From Sulfuriferula thiophila (lineage in GTDB: Bacteria; Pseudomonadota; Gammaproteobacteria; Burkholderiales; Sulfuriferulaceae), in assembly GCF_003864975.1 (NCBI RefSeq), contig NZ_BHGL01000033.1, positions 1 through 64,000 on the forward strand: a stretch of DNA of 64,000 nt. The letters run 5' to 3'. Positions 1 through 8,186 of the stretch are shown here, piece by piece. The notes under the pieces were generated by a model. The model saw nothing but the letters and a program-made list of their open reading frames with translations, was not told the DNA's origin and made no database searches. Numbering within the stretch: position 1 is the first letter of the stretch; each line of letters begins with the position of its first letter. Both the position numbers and the translations under genes were made by a program.

Positions 1-112
1 GGGCAATACTATGATGCGGAGACCGGGCTGCACTACAACATGGCGCGGGATTATGACCCCACCACGGGACGGTACGTGCAGAGTGATCCGATTGGATTGG
101 CGGGGGGGAGTG
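1..112 (+). repeat. RHS core-end direct repeat, copy 1
   Basis: A 112-bp stretch that matches 4965-5076 with five mismatches, ending exactly where the two toxin tips diverge. It encodes the end of the RHS core and could act as a recombination arm for exchanging tips. Confidence 0.9.
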
Positions 113-594
113 TGTCTACTTTTACCTACACTGGGGGGGATCCAGTTAGTCGGGTTGATCCGAGAGGATTAGCTCAATGCAAATTAACATTCTCAACGGG
201 GCGCCTTGCCTGCACCCCTGACGATCCAAGTAACACTGCAGTCGACATTCCAGTCGCATCCGGTAACAACGGTGGCGGCATGCAATGTCGAAACAATGTA
301 TCTTGTACAGCAATTCCTAACCATGGTCCGATTCCTACCGGTTGTTGGCGTTGGACGAATGGAATAACTAGCAAGCCCAATGGCAGGGTTCTGGAGCCGT
401 GTCCGGGAACCAACACGAACGTCACCGAAAATCGCACACTTATTCGATCTCACAGCTGCGTAAATCCATTTGGACCAGGTCTTGGACCGCAATACTGTTC
501 TGAAGGTTGCGTAACGGGCACTGCCCCTGCCATTCGGACTTTGAATGATCTCATCGATGCTGAGCCTGGCAGCACGCTACAGGTGGTGCCATGA
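1..594 (+). CDS. RHS core C-terminus with L,D-transpeptidase-like (Tlde1/DUF2778-type) toxin tip, 5' truncated by window edge
   Basis: The frame is open from base 1, so this is the 3' end of a longer gene; the first internal ATG is at 40. Residues 1 to about 56 are the conserved end of an RHS core (YYD.ETGLHYN, GRYVQSDPIGLAGG, DPRGL), the usual boundary before a variable toxin tip. The 130-140 residue tip contains GPIPTGCW, RTLIRSH (His codon 451-453) and CSEGCV (Cys codon 508-510). These line up with the GPIP, RSxFxIHG and SxGCI motifs I know from the DUF2778/Tlde1 L,D-transpeptidase-like effectors, which damage peptidoglycan in the periplasm. The tip is Cys-rich. The gene overlaps the next by ATGA, as in toxin-immunity pairs. 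The core end is clear; the tip assignment is motif-based inference. Confidence 0.75.
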   Translation, partial: GQYYDAETGLHYNMARDYDPTTGRYVQSDPIGLAGGSVSTFTYTGGDPVSRVDPRGLAQCKLTFSTGRLACTPDDPSNTAVDIPVASGNNGGGMQCRNNVSCTAIPNHGPIPTGCWRWTNGITSKPNGRVLEPCPGTNTNVTENRTLIRSHSCVNPFGPGLGPQYCSEGCVTGTAPAIRTLNDLIDAEPGSTLQVVP

Positions 595-1142
595 AGTATT
601 GGAAGGTGATTGCTACTTTAGTTTTTATGGGTGATGCATTCTTTGCATCGGCGCACGATACAAGAGAGTCATTTGTTAATGAAACCCAGCAAGTACATTA
701 TGCTGAGCGCGTTGTAATGAACGAGCTTGTCCGCGCTTTGAGCCCATCGATGCGGAATGCGCGTGAAATGTGCTCGACAGCCTGCCCGGAAACAGGAGGG
801 CTGGAATTAGGCATCGGATTAATAGGAATAAGTCGAAGTGATAATGGAACAAATGCGCTGATAAACCTCTTGGGGTTGCGATTAGACGGGGCGGGATCGG
901 AAGAATTAAGCTGTCAAATATTGAATCGTGGAAATACCGTATTACGTCCCTTGGAAAAGCTGGCAGCAGACCGTATAAGCGATCATTGCCGAACAAGCTT
1001 TTACGCGGCGCGCAAGCGTGAGCTTGCTCAGGTTCTTGATATACAGGTCGAGCAAGTTTGCCGTTCAGAGCTTGAAATTCTTAGTGTCCGTGATGAGTTG
1101 GTCAAGGCAATCAAATCTCAAGTGAAGTGCGAACAACAATAG
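591..1142 (+). CDS. Exported small protein, candidate immunity protein for the upstream RHS tip
   Basis: A 183-residue protein whose ATG overlaps the stop codon of the RHS tip gene. Residues 1-21 form a Sec signal peptide (positive N-terminus, hydrophobic core, ASA cleavage site), so the product should be periplasmic. The mature part has six cysteines (for example CSTAC near residue 61 and C in the last five residues), which fits disulfide bonding outside the cytoplasm. I do not recognise the family. Position and export fit an immunity factor for a peptidoglycan-acting toxin, as Tldi1 is for Tlde1, but this rests on location only. Confidence 0.6.
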   Translation: MKYWKVIATLVFMGDAFFASAHDTRESFVNETQQVHYAERVVMNELVRALSPSMRNAREMCSTACPETGGLELGIGLIGISRSDNGTNALINLLGLRLDGAGSEELSCQILNRGNTVLRPLEKLAADRISDHCRTSFYAARKRELAQVLDIQVEQVCRSELEILSVRDELVKAIKSQVKCEQQ

Positions 1143-1307
1143 CAAAGCGGAAAGTTAGGAGAAACGGGGTCACCCATTAACTCCCAGTAGTCAAGTGGTC
1201 GAACAAGGAACTCGGGGCGGGTCTATATAAATGTAGCTTTCGCGCGAAGCGAGGTTATCAAGACTTGACCGGTAATTGGAAATTAGTGGTTTGGGAGTGT
1301 TCATACA

Positions 1308-4300
1308 ATGAAGGAAATGTTAAATCAGGTGCGGGTTAATGTTTTATCTATTGCAATTATCCCGTTGATAGCTTTTTTGTCTATTTTTATTGTGATTGAA
1401 TCTGCCGATGCGCAAGTTGTTCAGCAAGATTCATCACATATTCAGATTATAGAATATCTTCCTAGCAATGCATCCGCATGGTCCTCTTGTCAGGCTTTTG
1501 AAGCGCCATTTATTGCAATTGGTTATTCGTCTAGTGAATGGTGTCATCAGGGAGCGGGAACAGGAAATAATCCTGTTGTTGAGGCTGGGTGGTTTTGCAC
1601 AACTTATACTCCTGGCGTGTGTTACACTGAATTTTATATTGGCGATTACTATTGGCCTACTTGCCCCACTGGTCAGACCCCAGATAGAGAAACAGGCGTT
1701 TGTGGCTATTCGAAGAAGAATAGTGCACCAAGTGCCTGTTCAGAAAAACAGGTGTATGTAGGTGACCCGATTCATGCGGCAATAGGCAATCTGTATGAGC
1801 AAGAACAAGATATATCATACGGAGCGCTGCAGTTAATTCGATATTACAACAGTCAAACACTTAACAGTGGTTCATTGGGGATTAACTGGACTGTCAGCTT
1901 TGGGCAAAAGCTTTATCCTCAGCCATTGAATTTGTGGTTAAAGGCAGACCGGCCTAATGGTAAGTCTTATTCTTTTACTCCTGCTGGGGGAGGGTGGATT
2001 ACTGATGTTGACATCACCGACACCCTGACCCAACTCACCGACAGCACTGGTGCCACCACCGGCTGGCGCTACACGGTAGCTGCCGATGACTCGGTCGAAA
2101 CCTACGACGCCACCGGCAAACTGCTCAGCATCACCGACCGCAACGGTAAAATCCAAACCCTGACTTACGACACCAATAACCACCTGATCAGCGTCACCGA
2201 CGCCATGGGCCGCCAGCTCAACTTCACCTATGACGCTAGCAGCCGCATCGCCACCATGACCGCCCCCTCAGGCGGCATTTACCACTACGCCTACGACAGT
2301 TACAACAACCTCTCCACCGTCACCTATCCCGACAACACCATCAAGACCTACCTGTACGAGAACGCCAGCTTCCCCAACGCCCTGACCGGCATAGTCGACG
2401 AGAACGGCAACCGTTTTGCTACCTACGGCTACGACAGCCAGGGCCGCGCCAACCTCTCAACCCACGCCCTCGGCGACGGCCAGGTCAACCTTACTTATAA
2501 CAGCGACGGCAGCACTGCCGTCACTGACGCCCTCGGCACCTCCCGCACCTACAACTTCACCACAGTGTTAGGTGTCGTCAAGAGCACCGGCCAAACCCAA
2601 CCCGGCGGCTCAGGCTGCGCTGCCGCCGCCAGCGCCCTGAGCTACGACGCCAACGGCAACGTAGCCAGCCGCACCGACTTCAACGGCATCGTCACCACGT
2701 ATACTTATGACCTGACCCGCAACCTCGAGACCAGCCGCACCGAAGCTGCTGGCACCCCCCAGGCCCGCACCATCAGCACCGTCTGGGACACCAACTTCCG
2801 CCTGCCCGACAGCATCACCGAACCCGGCAGGATTACCCGCTACACCTACGACAGCCACGGCAACGTCACCCAATACAGCATCCAGGACACCGCCTCTGGC
2901 GGCACCACCCGCAGCTGGGCTACCAGCTACACCTATGCCAGCACCGTCCCCGGCGCCGTCCTCAGCAAAGTGGTTGACGGCCCCCGCACCGACGTTACTG
3001 ACCTCACCACCACCAACTACTATGATCCCGCCGCCACCTGCAACGGCACAGCCCCCCTCGGCTGCCGCGGCCAGATCAGCAGCGTCACCAACGCCCTCAA
3101 CCAAACCACCAGCATCACCCAGTACGACGCCAACAGCCAACCCCTGAGCCTCACCGACCCCAACGGCCTCACCACCAGCCTCACCTACGACTTGCGCCAA
3201 CGCCTCACCAGCCTCACCCAAGGCAACCTCCTCACCCAATACAGCTACGACCCCGCCGGCAACCTCATCCAGATAAGCCTCCCCAGCGGCCAGACCATCC
3301 ACTACACCTATGACGCCGCCCATCGCCTCACCGACATCCAGGACGGGCAGAGCAACCACATCCACTACACCCTCGACACCATGGGCAACCGCACCCGCGA
3401 AGACGTTTATGACCCGAATGGCGTCAATGTCGCCACCCACAGCCGCAGCTTCGACGCCCTGAACCGCCTCTACCAGGACATCGGTGCCGTCAACCAGACC
3501 ACCACCTACCAATATGACGCCAACGGCAACCTCACCAACACCACTGATGCCCTGAACCACAGCACCAGCTACCAGTATGACGCGTTAAACCGCCTCATCC
3601 AGGCCACCGACCCCAACCTCGGCACCACCACCGCCAGCTACAACCCGCTCGACCAACTCACCCAGATAGCCGACCCACGCGCCCTCAACACCAGCTACAG
3701 CCAGGACGCCTTCGGCGACACCACCCGCATCGTCAGCCCCGACACCGGCACCACCAGCTACAGCTATGACAGCGCCGGCAACCTCAAAACCAAAGTCGAC
3801 GCCAAGAACCAGACGACCAGCTACAGTTATGACGCCCTCAACCGCATCACCACCGCCACCTACCAGGACGGCACCCAGGCAATTTACACCTGGGACCAAG
3901 GCATCAACGGCATCGGCCATCTCAGCCAACTGATAGACAGCAGCGGCACCACCAACTACCAGTACGACGCCTACGGCCACCTCACCAGCAAAACCCAGGG
4001 CGTTGACACCCTGCAATACGCCTATGACGCCACCACCGGCCAGCTTACCCAGCTCACCTACCCGAACGGCCAGACCGTCAGCTACAACTACACCCAGGGC
4101 CGCATCAGCAGCCTCACCGTCAACACCACCCCCTTACTCACCAACATCCAGTACCAACCGTTTGGCACCGCCAAGAGCTGGACCTGGGGCAATGGCAAAA
4201 CCTACAGCCGCAGCTTCAACAGCGACGGCCTGCTCAGCAGCTACCCCCTGTACACCACCGTCAAAAGCCTCAGCTACGACACTGCAGGGCGCATCACCGG

Positions 4301-5510
4301 CATCAGCGACCCTGCCAACCCGCAGACCCTCGCCTACGACCCACTCAACCGCCTCACCAGCTACGCCACCCCCAGCGCCAACCAGAGCTACCAGTATGAC
4401 GCCAACGGCAACCGCACCCAACTCATGGTCGGCACCACCAGCTATCCCTACAGCATCAGCAGCACCAGCAACCGCCTCACCAGCACCGCCGGCCCTACTG
4501 CCCAAACCAACAGCTATGACGCCACCGGCAACCTCACCGCAGACGGCACCCGCACTTATAGCTATGATGCCCGTGGACGGATGAACCAGGTCAGCGTCCC
4601 GGTCAACCGGCGCACCACCAACGTCACCCGCTACAGCCTCAACGGCCAAGGGCAACGCACTGCCAAAACCAGCGGCAGCAGCACCACCCGCTACGTCTAC
4701 GACACAGCAGGCCACCTCATCTATGAAACCACTGGCAGCAGCAGTACCGCTTATGTGTATCTGGACGACACCCCCGTTGCCGTACTGCCAAGCGCAACAC
4801 AGATCGACTACATCTACACCGACCAGCTGAACAGCCCAAGGCTGATTACCAACACTGCCAACACCATCGTATGGCGCAACGACCAGACCGACCCGTTCAG
4901 TGCCGGGGCCGCCAACAGCAACCCGAGCGGGCAGGGCACGTTCACGTTCAATCCCAGGTTCCCTGGGCAGTACTATGACACGGAGACCGGACTGCACTAC
5001 AACATGGCGCGGGATTATGACCCCACCACGGGACGGTACGTGCAGAGTGATCCGATTGGACTGGCGGGGGGGAGTGATGCGACTTATACTTATGTTAATG
5101 GCAATCCAGTTAATTTGATGGATCCGTTGGGATTGGATTCAGATTCGATTACCCCTGTGTATCCTGAGGCCATACTGTACCCAATTGTTCGTTATATCAA
5201 AACGATAAGTGAGATCGTTTCGCCTCAACAATCTGTTACGCCAACTATTAGTGATTTAGTAAATAAATATCCAGTTATAAAACAGAGTAAGGAAACGACT
5301 CAATGCAAGGGACAAGGTGGATTTCCACAAGCTAGTAGCGATTTTGATAAATATACTCAGGGATTAACTCAAAAAAATTATCCAGGCGATATAAGATCGG
5401 CGGAATTTCCTGATGGGACGAAAATATCGGTCAGACCATCCAGCTCAGGTGGTGCACCGACTATTCAAATAAATCCCGCGGAGGGACCTACTGTTAAAAT
5501 TCGATATTAA
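1308..5510 (+). CDS. RHS/YD-repeat protein with signal peptide and variable C-terminal toxin tip
   Basis: A 1400-residue RHS protein. Residues about 13-37 are strongly hydrophobic and end in ESADAQ, a Sec-type signal peptide. Near residues 145-185 is the DPIHAAIGNLYEQE segment typical of the DUF6531 region at the start of RHS cages. Dozens of YD repeats (YDANGN, YDALNRL, YDPAGN) follow, then the core end QYYDTETGLHYN, YVQSDPIGLAGG and DPLGL at about residue 1272. The last 120 or so residues are a separate tip ending in FPDGTKISVRPSSSGG and PTVKIRY, which I cannot name with certainty; a small RNase-type domain is one possibility. Base composition shifts: the start (1308-2000) and tip (after 5080) are AT-rich, the repeats very GC-rich. 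A candidate immunity gene follows. The Sec signal suggests export other than simple type VI loading. Confidence 0.9.
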   Translation: MKEMLNQVRVNVLSIAIIPLIAFLSIFIVIESADAQVVQQDSSHIQIIEYLPSNASAWSSCQAFEAPFIAIGYSSSEWCHQGAGTGNNPVVEAGWFCTTYTPGVCYTEFYIGDYYWPTCPTGQTPDRETGVCGYSKKNSAPSACSEKQVYVGDPIHAAIGNLYEQEQDISYGALQLIRYYNSQTLNSGSLGINWTVSFGQKLYPQPLNLWLKADRPNGKSYSFTPAGGGWITDVDITDTLTQLTDSTGATTGWRYTVAADDSVETYDATGKLLSITDRNGKIQTLTYDTNNHLISVTDAMGRQLNFTYDASSRIATMTAPSGGIYHYAYDSYNNLSTVTYPDNTIKTYLYENASFPNALTGIVDENGNRFATYGYDSQGRANLSTHALGDGQVNLTYNSDGSTAVTDALGTSRTYNFTTVLGVVKSTGQTQPGGSGCAAAASALSYDANGNVASRTDFNGIVTTYTYDLTRNLETSRTEAAGTPQARTISTVWDTNFRLPDSITEPGRITRYTYDSHGNVTQYSIQDTASGGTTRSWATSYTYASTVPGAVLSKVVDGPRTDVTDLTTTNYYDPAATCNGTAPLGCRGQISSVTNALNQTTSITQYDANSQPLSLTDPNGLTTSLTYDLRQRLTSLTQGNLLTQYSYDPAGNLIQISLPSGQTIHYTYDAAHRLTDIQDGQSNHIHYTLDTMGNRTREDVYDPNGVNVATHSRSFDALNRLYQDIGAVNQTTTYQYDANGNLTNTTDALNHSTSYQYDALNRLIQATDPNLGTTTASYNPLDQLTQIADPRALNTSYSQDAFGDTTRIVSPDTGTTSYSYDSAGNLKTKVDAKNQTTSYSYDALNRITTATYQDGTQAIYTWDQGINGIGHLSQLIDSSGTTNYQYDAYGHLTSKTQGVDTLQYAYDATTGQLTQLTYPNGQTVSYNYTQGRISSLTVNTTPLLTNIQYQPFGTAKSWTWGNGKTYSRSFNSDGLLSSYPLYTTVKSLSYDTAGRITGISDPANPQTLAYDPLNRLTSYATPSANQSYQYDANGNRTQLMVGTTSYPYSISSTSNRLTSTAGPTAQTNSYDATGNLTADGTRTYSYDARGRMNQVSVPVNRRTTNVTRYSLNGQGQRTAKTSGSSTTRYVYDTAGHLIYETTGSSSTAYVYLDDTPVAVLPSATQIDYIYTDQLNSPRLITNTANTIVWRNDQTDPFSAGAANSNPSGQGTFTFNPRFPGQYYDTETGLHYNMARDYDPTTGRYVQSDPIGLAGGSDATYTYVNGNPVNLMDPLGLDSDSITPVYPEAILYPIVRYIKTISEIVSPQQSVTPTISDLVNKYPVIKQSKETTQCKGQGGFPQASSDFDKYTQGLTQKNYPGDIRSAEFPDGTKISVRPSSSGGAPTIQINPAEGPTVKIRY
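4965..5076 (+). repeat. RHS core-end direct repeat, copy 2
   Basis: Second copy of the 112-bp core-end segment found at 1-112 (five mismatches). After base 5076 the sequence turns into the tip specific to this gene. Confidence 0.9.
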
Positions 5511-5527
5511 AATGGGGGGATATATAA

Positions 5528-5914
5528 ATGGAAAATTGGGAACTATGGCGTCCTCGTGGATGTGAAAATGTTGATAAATCCATTGGTGAATTTTATCGAA
5601 TTGAAGCAACTGGATGGGGGCTTTCTATTGAGCTAAAGTTTGTAACTGGATTGATGCGAATGAGTTTTCGCAAGGTGCTTGCATATCGTACTCATTTAGA
5701 AGAGTGCGTACCCGATATTTGGATAAAGATTCATAGCCAAGGTTTCGCTCAGAATTCATTTTTGGAAGTCAAGAACTCAGACTGGATTTCAGCGTTAAAC
5801 GTTACTGGAGGGCTTGCTTTGTATTCGAATGCAAGACATTTTTCCTTGGTCACAGAGGAAAATTTTATCGAAATATTGACTGAAGAAGAGCCGTTAATTA
5901 TTTGGGAATTCTAA
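5528..5914 (+). CDS. Candidate cytoplasmic immunity protein for the RHS tip
   Basis: A 128-residue protein that starts 17 bases after the RHS stop codon, behind a G-rich ribosome binding site (GGGGGGA). There is no signal peptide or membrane segment, so it is probably cytoplasmic. It is rich in aromatic residues and acidic at the C-terminus (TEENF, EILTEEEP). I do not recognise the family. The position directly behind a polymorphic toxin tip and the same AT-rich composition as the tip argue for a matched immunity protein that neutralises a toxin acting inside the cell. Confidence 0.6.
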   Translation: MENWELWRPRGCENVDKSIGEFYRIEATGWGLSIELKFVTGLMRMSFRKVLAYRTHLEECVPDIWIKIHSQGFAQNSFLEVKNSDWISALNVTGGLALYSNARHFSLVTEENFIEILTEEEPLIIWEF

Positions 5915-6015
5915 ATTCAAAATTCGAACTCAAATCTAGATTCGTAGCCATTACATAGCTGACATCTATAAAAAACCAAACTGATCAGTCGGTGAGTTGA
6001 CTAGAACACAGGCTA

Positions 6016-7074
6016 ATGAAATTTAATATGATAAACAGAATGCATATGAACCCGTCACCAGCTTATTGCCTTTTACTAAAATACTTGCTTCCGCTATGGG
6101 TCTTTATTGCGTCGGCTATAACAGGAACCACGGCACTGGCAGCTCAGCACACACCTGATGCGAACCTGAAAGCAATCCAGTCGATACTGGCGATGCCAGA
6201 TAAACGAATTGATCTCGCCAAGGTTAAACTGACCATTGACTATATGATCGATCCGAGTATCAATATTGGCAGTGGCCTCAAGCAGCTTAATTCAATGGCC
6301 AAGGAAATTCGAGCTGGACTGCCTGCCAATCCATCGAGTCGTGACAAACTTGACGCATTGCGTACCTATTTGTATCAAGCAGGCTCATGGAACGACAACC
6401 ATCCGTTTCACTACGACCTAGATGATCCCTTTGGGCATAACATCCACAACAAGCTACTGACAACCTATCTCACGACACGCACAGGGAATTGCGTATCAAT
6501 GCCTATCCTGTTCATCCTCCTTGGGCAAAAGATAGGTCTAGATGTCACTGCCTCTACCGCACCTGAACATATATTCGTTAAATACCGCGATGATGCCGGC
6601 GCACTTTATAACCTGGAAACTACCAGTGGTGCCGGCTTCACACGCGATGCCTGGATGCGGCAGCAAATTCCCATGAGTGATCAAGCATTGTCCAATGGCA
6701 TTTATATGCAGCCTTTAAGTAAAAAAGAAACAGCTGTCTTGATCATAGATACGCTGAATGAATACTACGCCCAGCAAACTCAAGAAGAGCGACGCATTGC
6801 TCTGGCTAAGCTGGAATTGAAGCACTACCCGAAATTCGTCACTGCCATGTTGCATATTGCTTCCGCTAGCAGGCGATTACTACAGCAGAATTTTGTGAAC
6901 AAGTACCCAACACCCAATGACATACCGCTGCAAGGACGAACACGCTACACTCAGCTTGAGCAAAATGTTCAGCAATGGCGAGCCAAGGCAGAAGCCCTCG
7001 GCTGGCAAGAACCAACCCAGACTGACGACGCCAGCTACTTGCAAACAGTGAATCAGGCAAAAACTACTCAATAA
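6016..7074 (+). CDS. Exported transglutaminase-like (SirB1-like) protein
   Basis: A 352-residue protein. After a charged N-terminus comes a hydrophobic segment (about residues 18-43) ending in ALAAQ, a likely signal peptide. The core has the papain-like transglutaminase triad in its usual order: Cys159 in TGNCVSMP, His185 in APEHIFV and an acidic residue in NLETT (about 201). This resembles the SirB1/Transglut_core2 fold, in which many members are inactive or of unknown substrate. The C-terminal 120 residues are helical and TPR-like in feel. Several ATG codons (6016, 6028, 6040, 6046) could start it; 6016 is kept because the reading frame and CAGG upstream allow it. No clear link to neighbours. 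Confidence 0.6.
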   Translation: MKFNMINRMHMNPSPAYCLLLKYLLPLWVFIASAITGTTALAAQHTPDANLKAIQSILAMPDKRIDLAKVKLTIDYMIDPSINIGSGLKQLNSMAKEIRAGLPANPSSRDKLDALRTYLYQAGSWNDNHPFHYDLDDPFGHNIHNKLLTTYLTTRTGNCVSMPILFILLGQKIGLDVTASTAPEHIFVKYRDDAGALYNLETTSGAGFTRDAWMRQQIPMSDQALSNGIYMQPLSKKETAVLIIDTLNEYYAQQTQEERRIALAKLELKHYPKFVTAMLHIASASRRLLQQNFVNKYPTPNDIPLQGRTRYTQLEQNVQQWRAKAEALGWQEPTQTDDASYLQTVNQAKTTQ

Positions 7075-7088
7075 ATATGTCACAGGGG

Positions 7089-7105
7089 TTGTGTAATAAT
7101 TTACG
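7089..7105 (+). repeat. 17-bp direct repeat bracketing the defence island, left copy
   Basis: TTGTGTAATAATTTACG, matched by TTGTGTAATAATTTGCG at 19664-19680 (one mismatch, same orientation). The two copies enclose the Wadjet operon and the STAND NTPase. Confidence 0.6.
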
Positions 7106-7269
7106 CTGGAGAATTATTCGGCAACTTGAACCACATTACTTGAGTTTTAGTATCTGGCTTTGATTTGCTTTAACAAATATTACTCATTTAACTACCTAGC
7201 CCAAACTATATTTAGTTGGATCAACCTAATGTGCGAAAAACTGGTCAATCTGTGGCGTAATTAAACAAG

Positions 7270-7512
7270 TTGACCTCTATAAGGCATATCCTTCACCTTT
7301 GTACGAGTGCTCTCAAGCCTAGTGGCAGCCGGTCTGATTGTTTGGGGCGGCAGGGCGAAGCCTATAAGCATGCCTAGATAAACCGGAGGTGCATGCAGTT
7401 GGCGTCTGCAAGACTGGGTGTGCGGCGAAGCCCACGGTTTTAAGTGAGTGTGCAGCACGATTAACCTCGTAGAGCAGGCTGTTTTCCCCAGCGGGGAAAA
7501 CATGGCCTGCTT
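7270..7512. ncRNA. Hairpin-rich element, possible structured RNA or ribozyme remnant
   Basis: A cluster of inverted repeats: GCAGGC (7474-7479) plus TGTTTTCCCC (7480-7489) pairs with GGGGAAAACA (7493-7502) and GCCTGC (7505-7510), a 16-bp stem with a two-base bulge and three-base loop. Two copies of GGCGAAGCC and a CCGGT/ACCGG pairing lie just upstream. The overlapping frames lack ribosome binding sites. The family is not recognised; whether it is transcribed is unknown. Confidence 0.35.
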
Positions 7513-7686
7513 CATTCAACAACAGCAAAAGCGGATGTGCTAAGAATTTCTTCTAACCGGTTTCCTAGCCTGTTCCATGCTTCGCTATCTGGACGCGATG
7601 CTAGCTAAATGTATGGTCGGGTGTATTGCCGAGCATGTAGGGGTTTGTTTGGTTCCGCTCGCTAAACATGTTTGATGCCACACTTT

Positions 7687-7804
7687 GTTAATTAAATAGG
7701 GTCAATTAATTAGCATTTTTCACCAAAAATGTAGTCGATTGATTAACATTATGTAGCAAAATTGGGCCAATTGATAAATTAATAGGGTCAAAATAATAGA
7801 CATT
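7687..7804 (+). repeat. Degenerate 17-18-bp direct repeats, possible transposase-binding array
   Basis: Units GTCAATTAATTAGCATT (7701), GTCGATTGATTAACATT (7734), GCCAATTGATAAATTAA (7766) and GTCAAAATAATAGACATT (7787), in one orientation with start spacings of 33, 32 and 21 bases. A weaker unit begins near 7687. Regular helical spacing of such units is seen at the ends of Tn7/Tn5053-type elements. No transposase gene is in the window. Confidence 0.45.
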
Positions 7805-8186
7805 ACCCGAATTAATAAATGCACTAAGTCGGCAGATTGGAAATAGTACGAGGATGACTGTGTTGGGTGCAATCAGTAAGAGTGATGGCCATGAAGGTCT
7901 GTTTCTCGTCCATAGTCCATAAGAGACGCTGGCAATTTATTTAAAATTCCCTCGGTTGAGCTTACAGGAAGATCCGCTATTCAATATTCTAAACTCAGAC
8001 ATTATCCTCAATCTACGCGTCAGTGATTCACGCCGTACACTCGGAACACTCTAGGTAACCTCTATCGATAATGAACAGTTTGCTCATAACCGCCGCACAA
8101 TGACACGGCTTCACTGTGGCCACACATAATGTGCAGAGTTTTGCAGCGTATCCTCAAGTCTCTAATCCTTGGGTGCTGTAAGTTTT

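Larger units (their letters stand above)
7075..8186. other. 1.1-kb non-coding stretch between transglutaminase-like gene and jetD
   Basis: No convincing gene. It contains one copy of a 17-bp repeat shared with 19664-19680, a hairpin-rich segment (about 7270-7512) and a run of degenerate 17-bp repeats (7687-7804), all listed separately. Short open frames in the hairpin-rich part have no start signals. From about 7810 to 8186 I see nothing recognisable; no clear terminator follows jetD. Confidence 0.6.

Noticed and set aside
2610-4997. Long minus-strand open frames opposite the RHS repeats (about 316, 143 and 287 codons)
   Set aside because: They arise from the GC-rich, repetitive YD-repeat codons on the other strand; the products are Gly/Val/Ala low-complexity sequence with no domain and no start signals.
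7261-7528. Two overlapping minus-strand frames of 69 and 84 codons
   Set aside because: They lie in the hairpin-rich element and lack ribosome binding sites and domain-like sequence; the stems explain the conserved look better than coding does.
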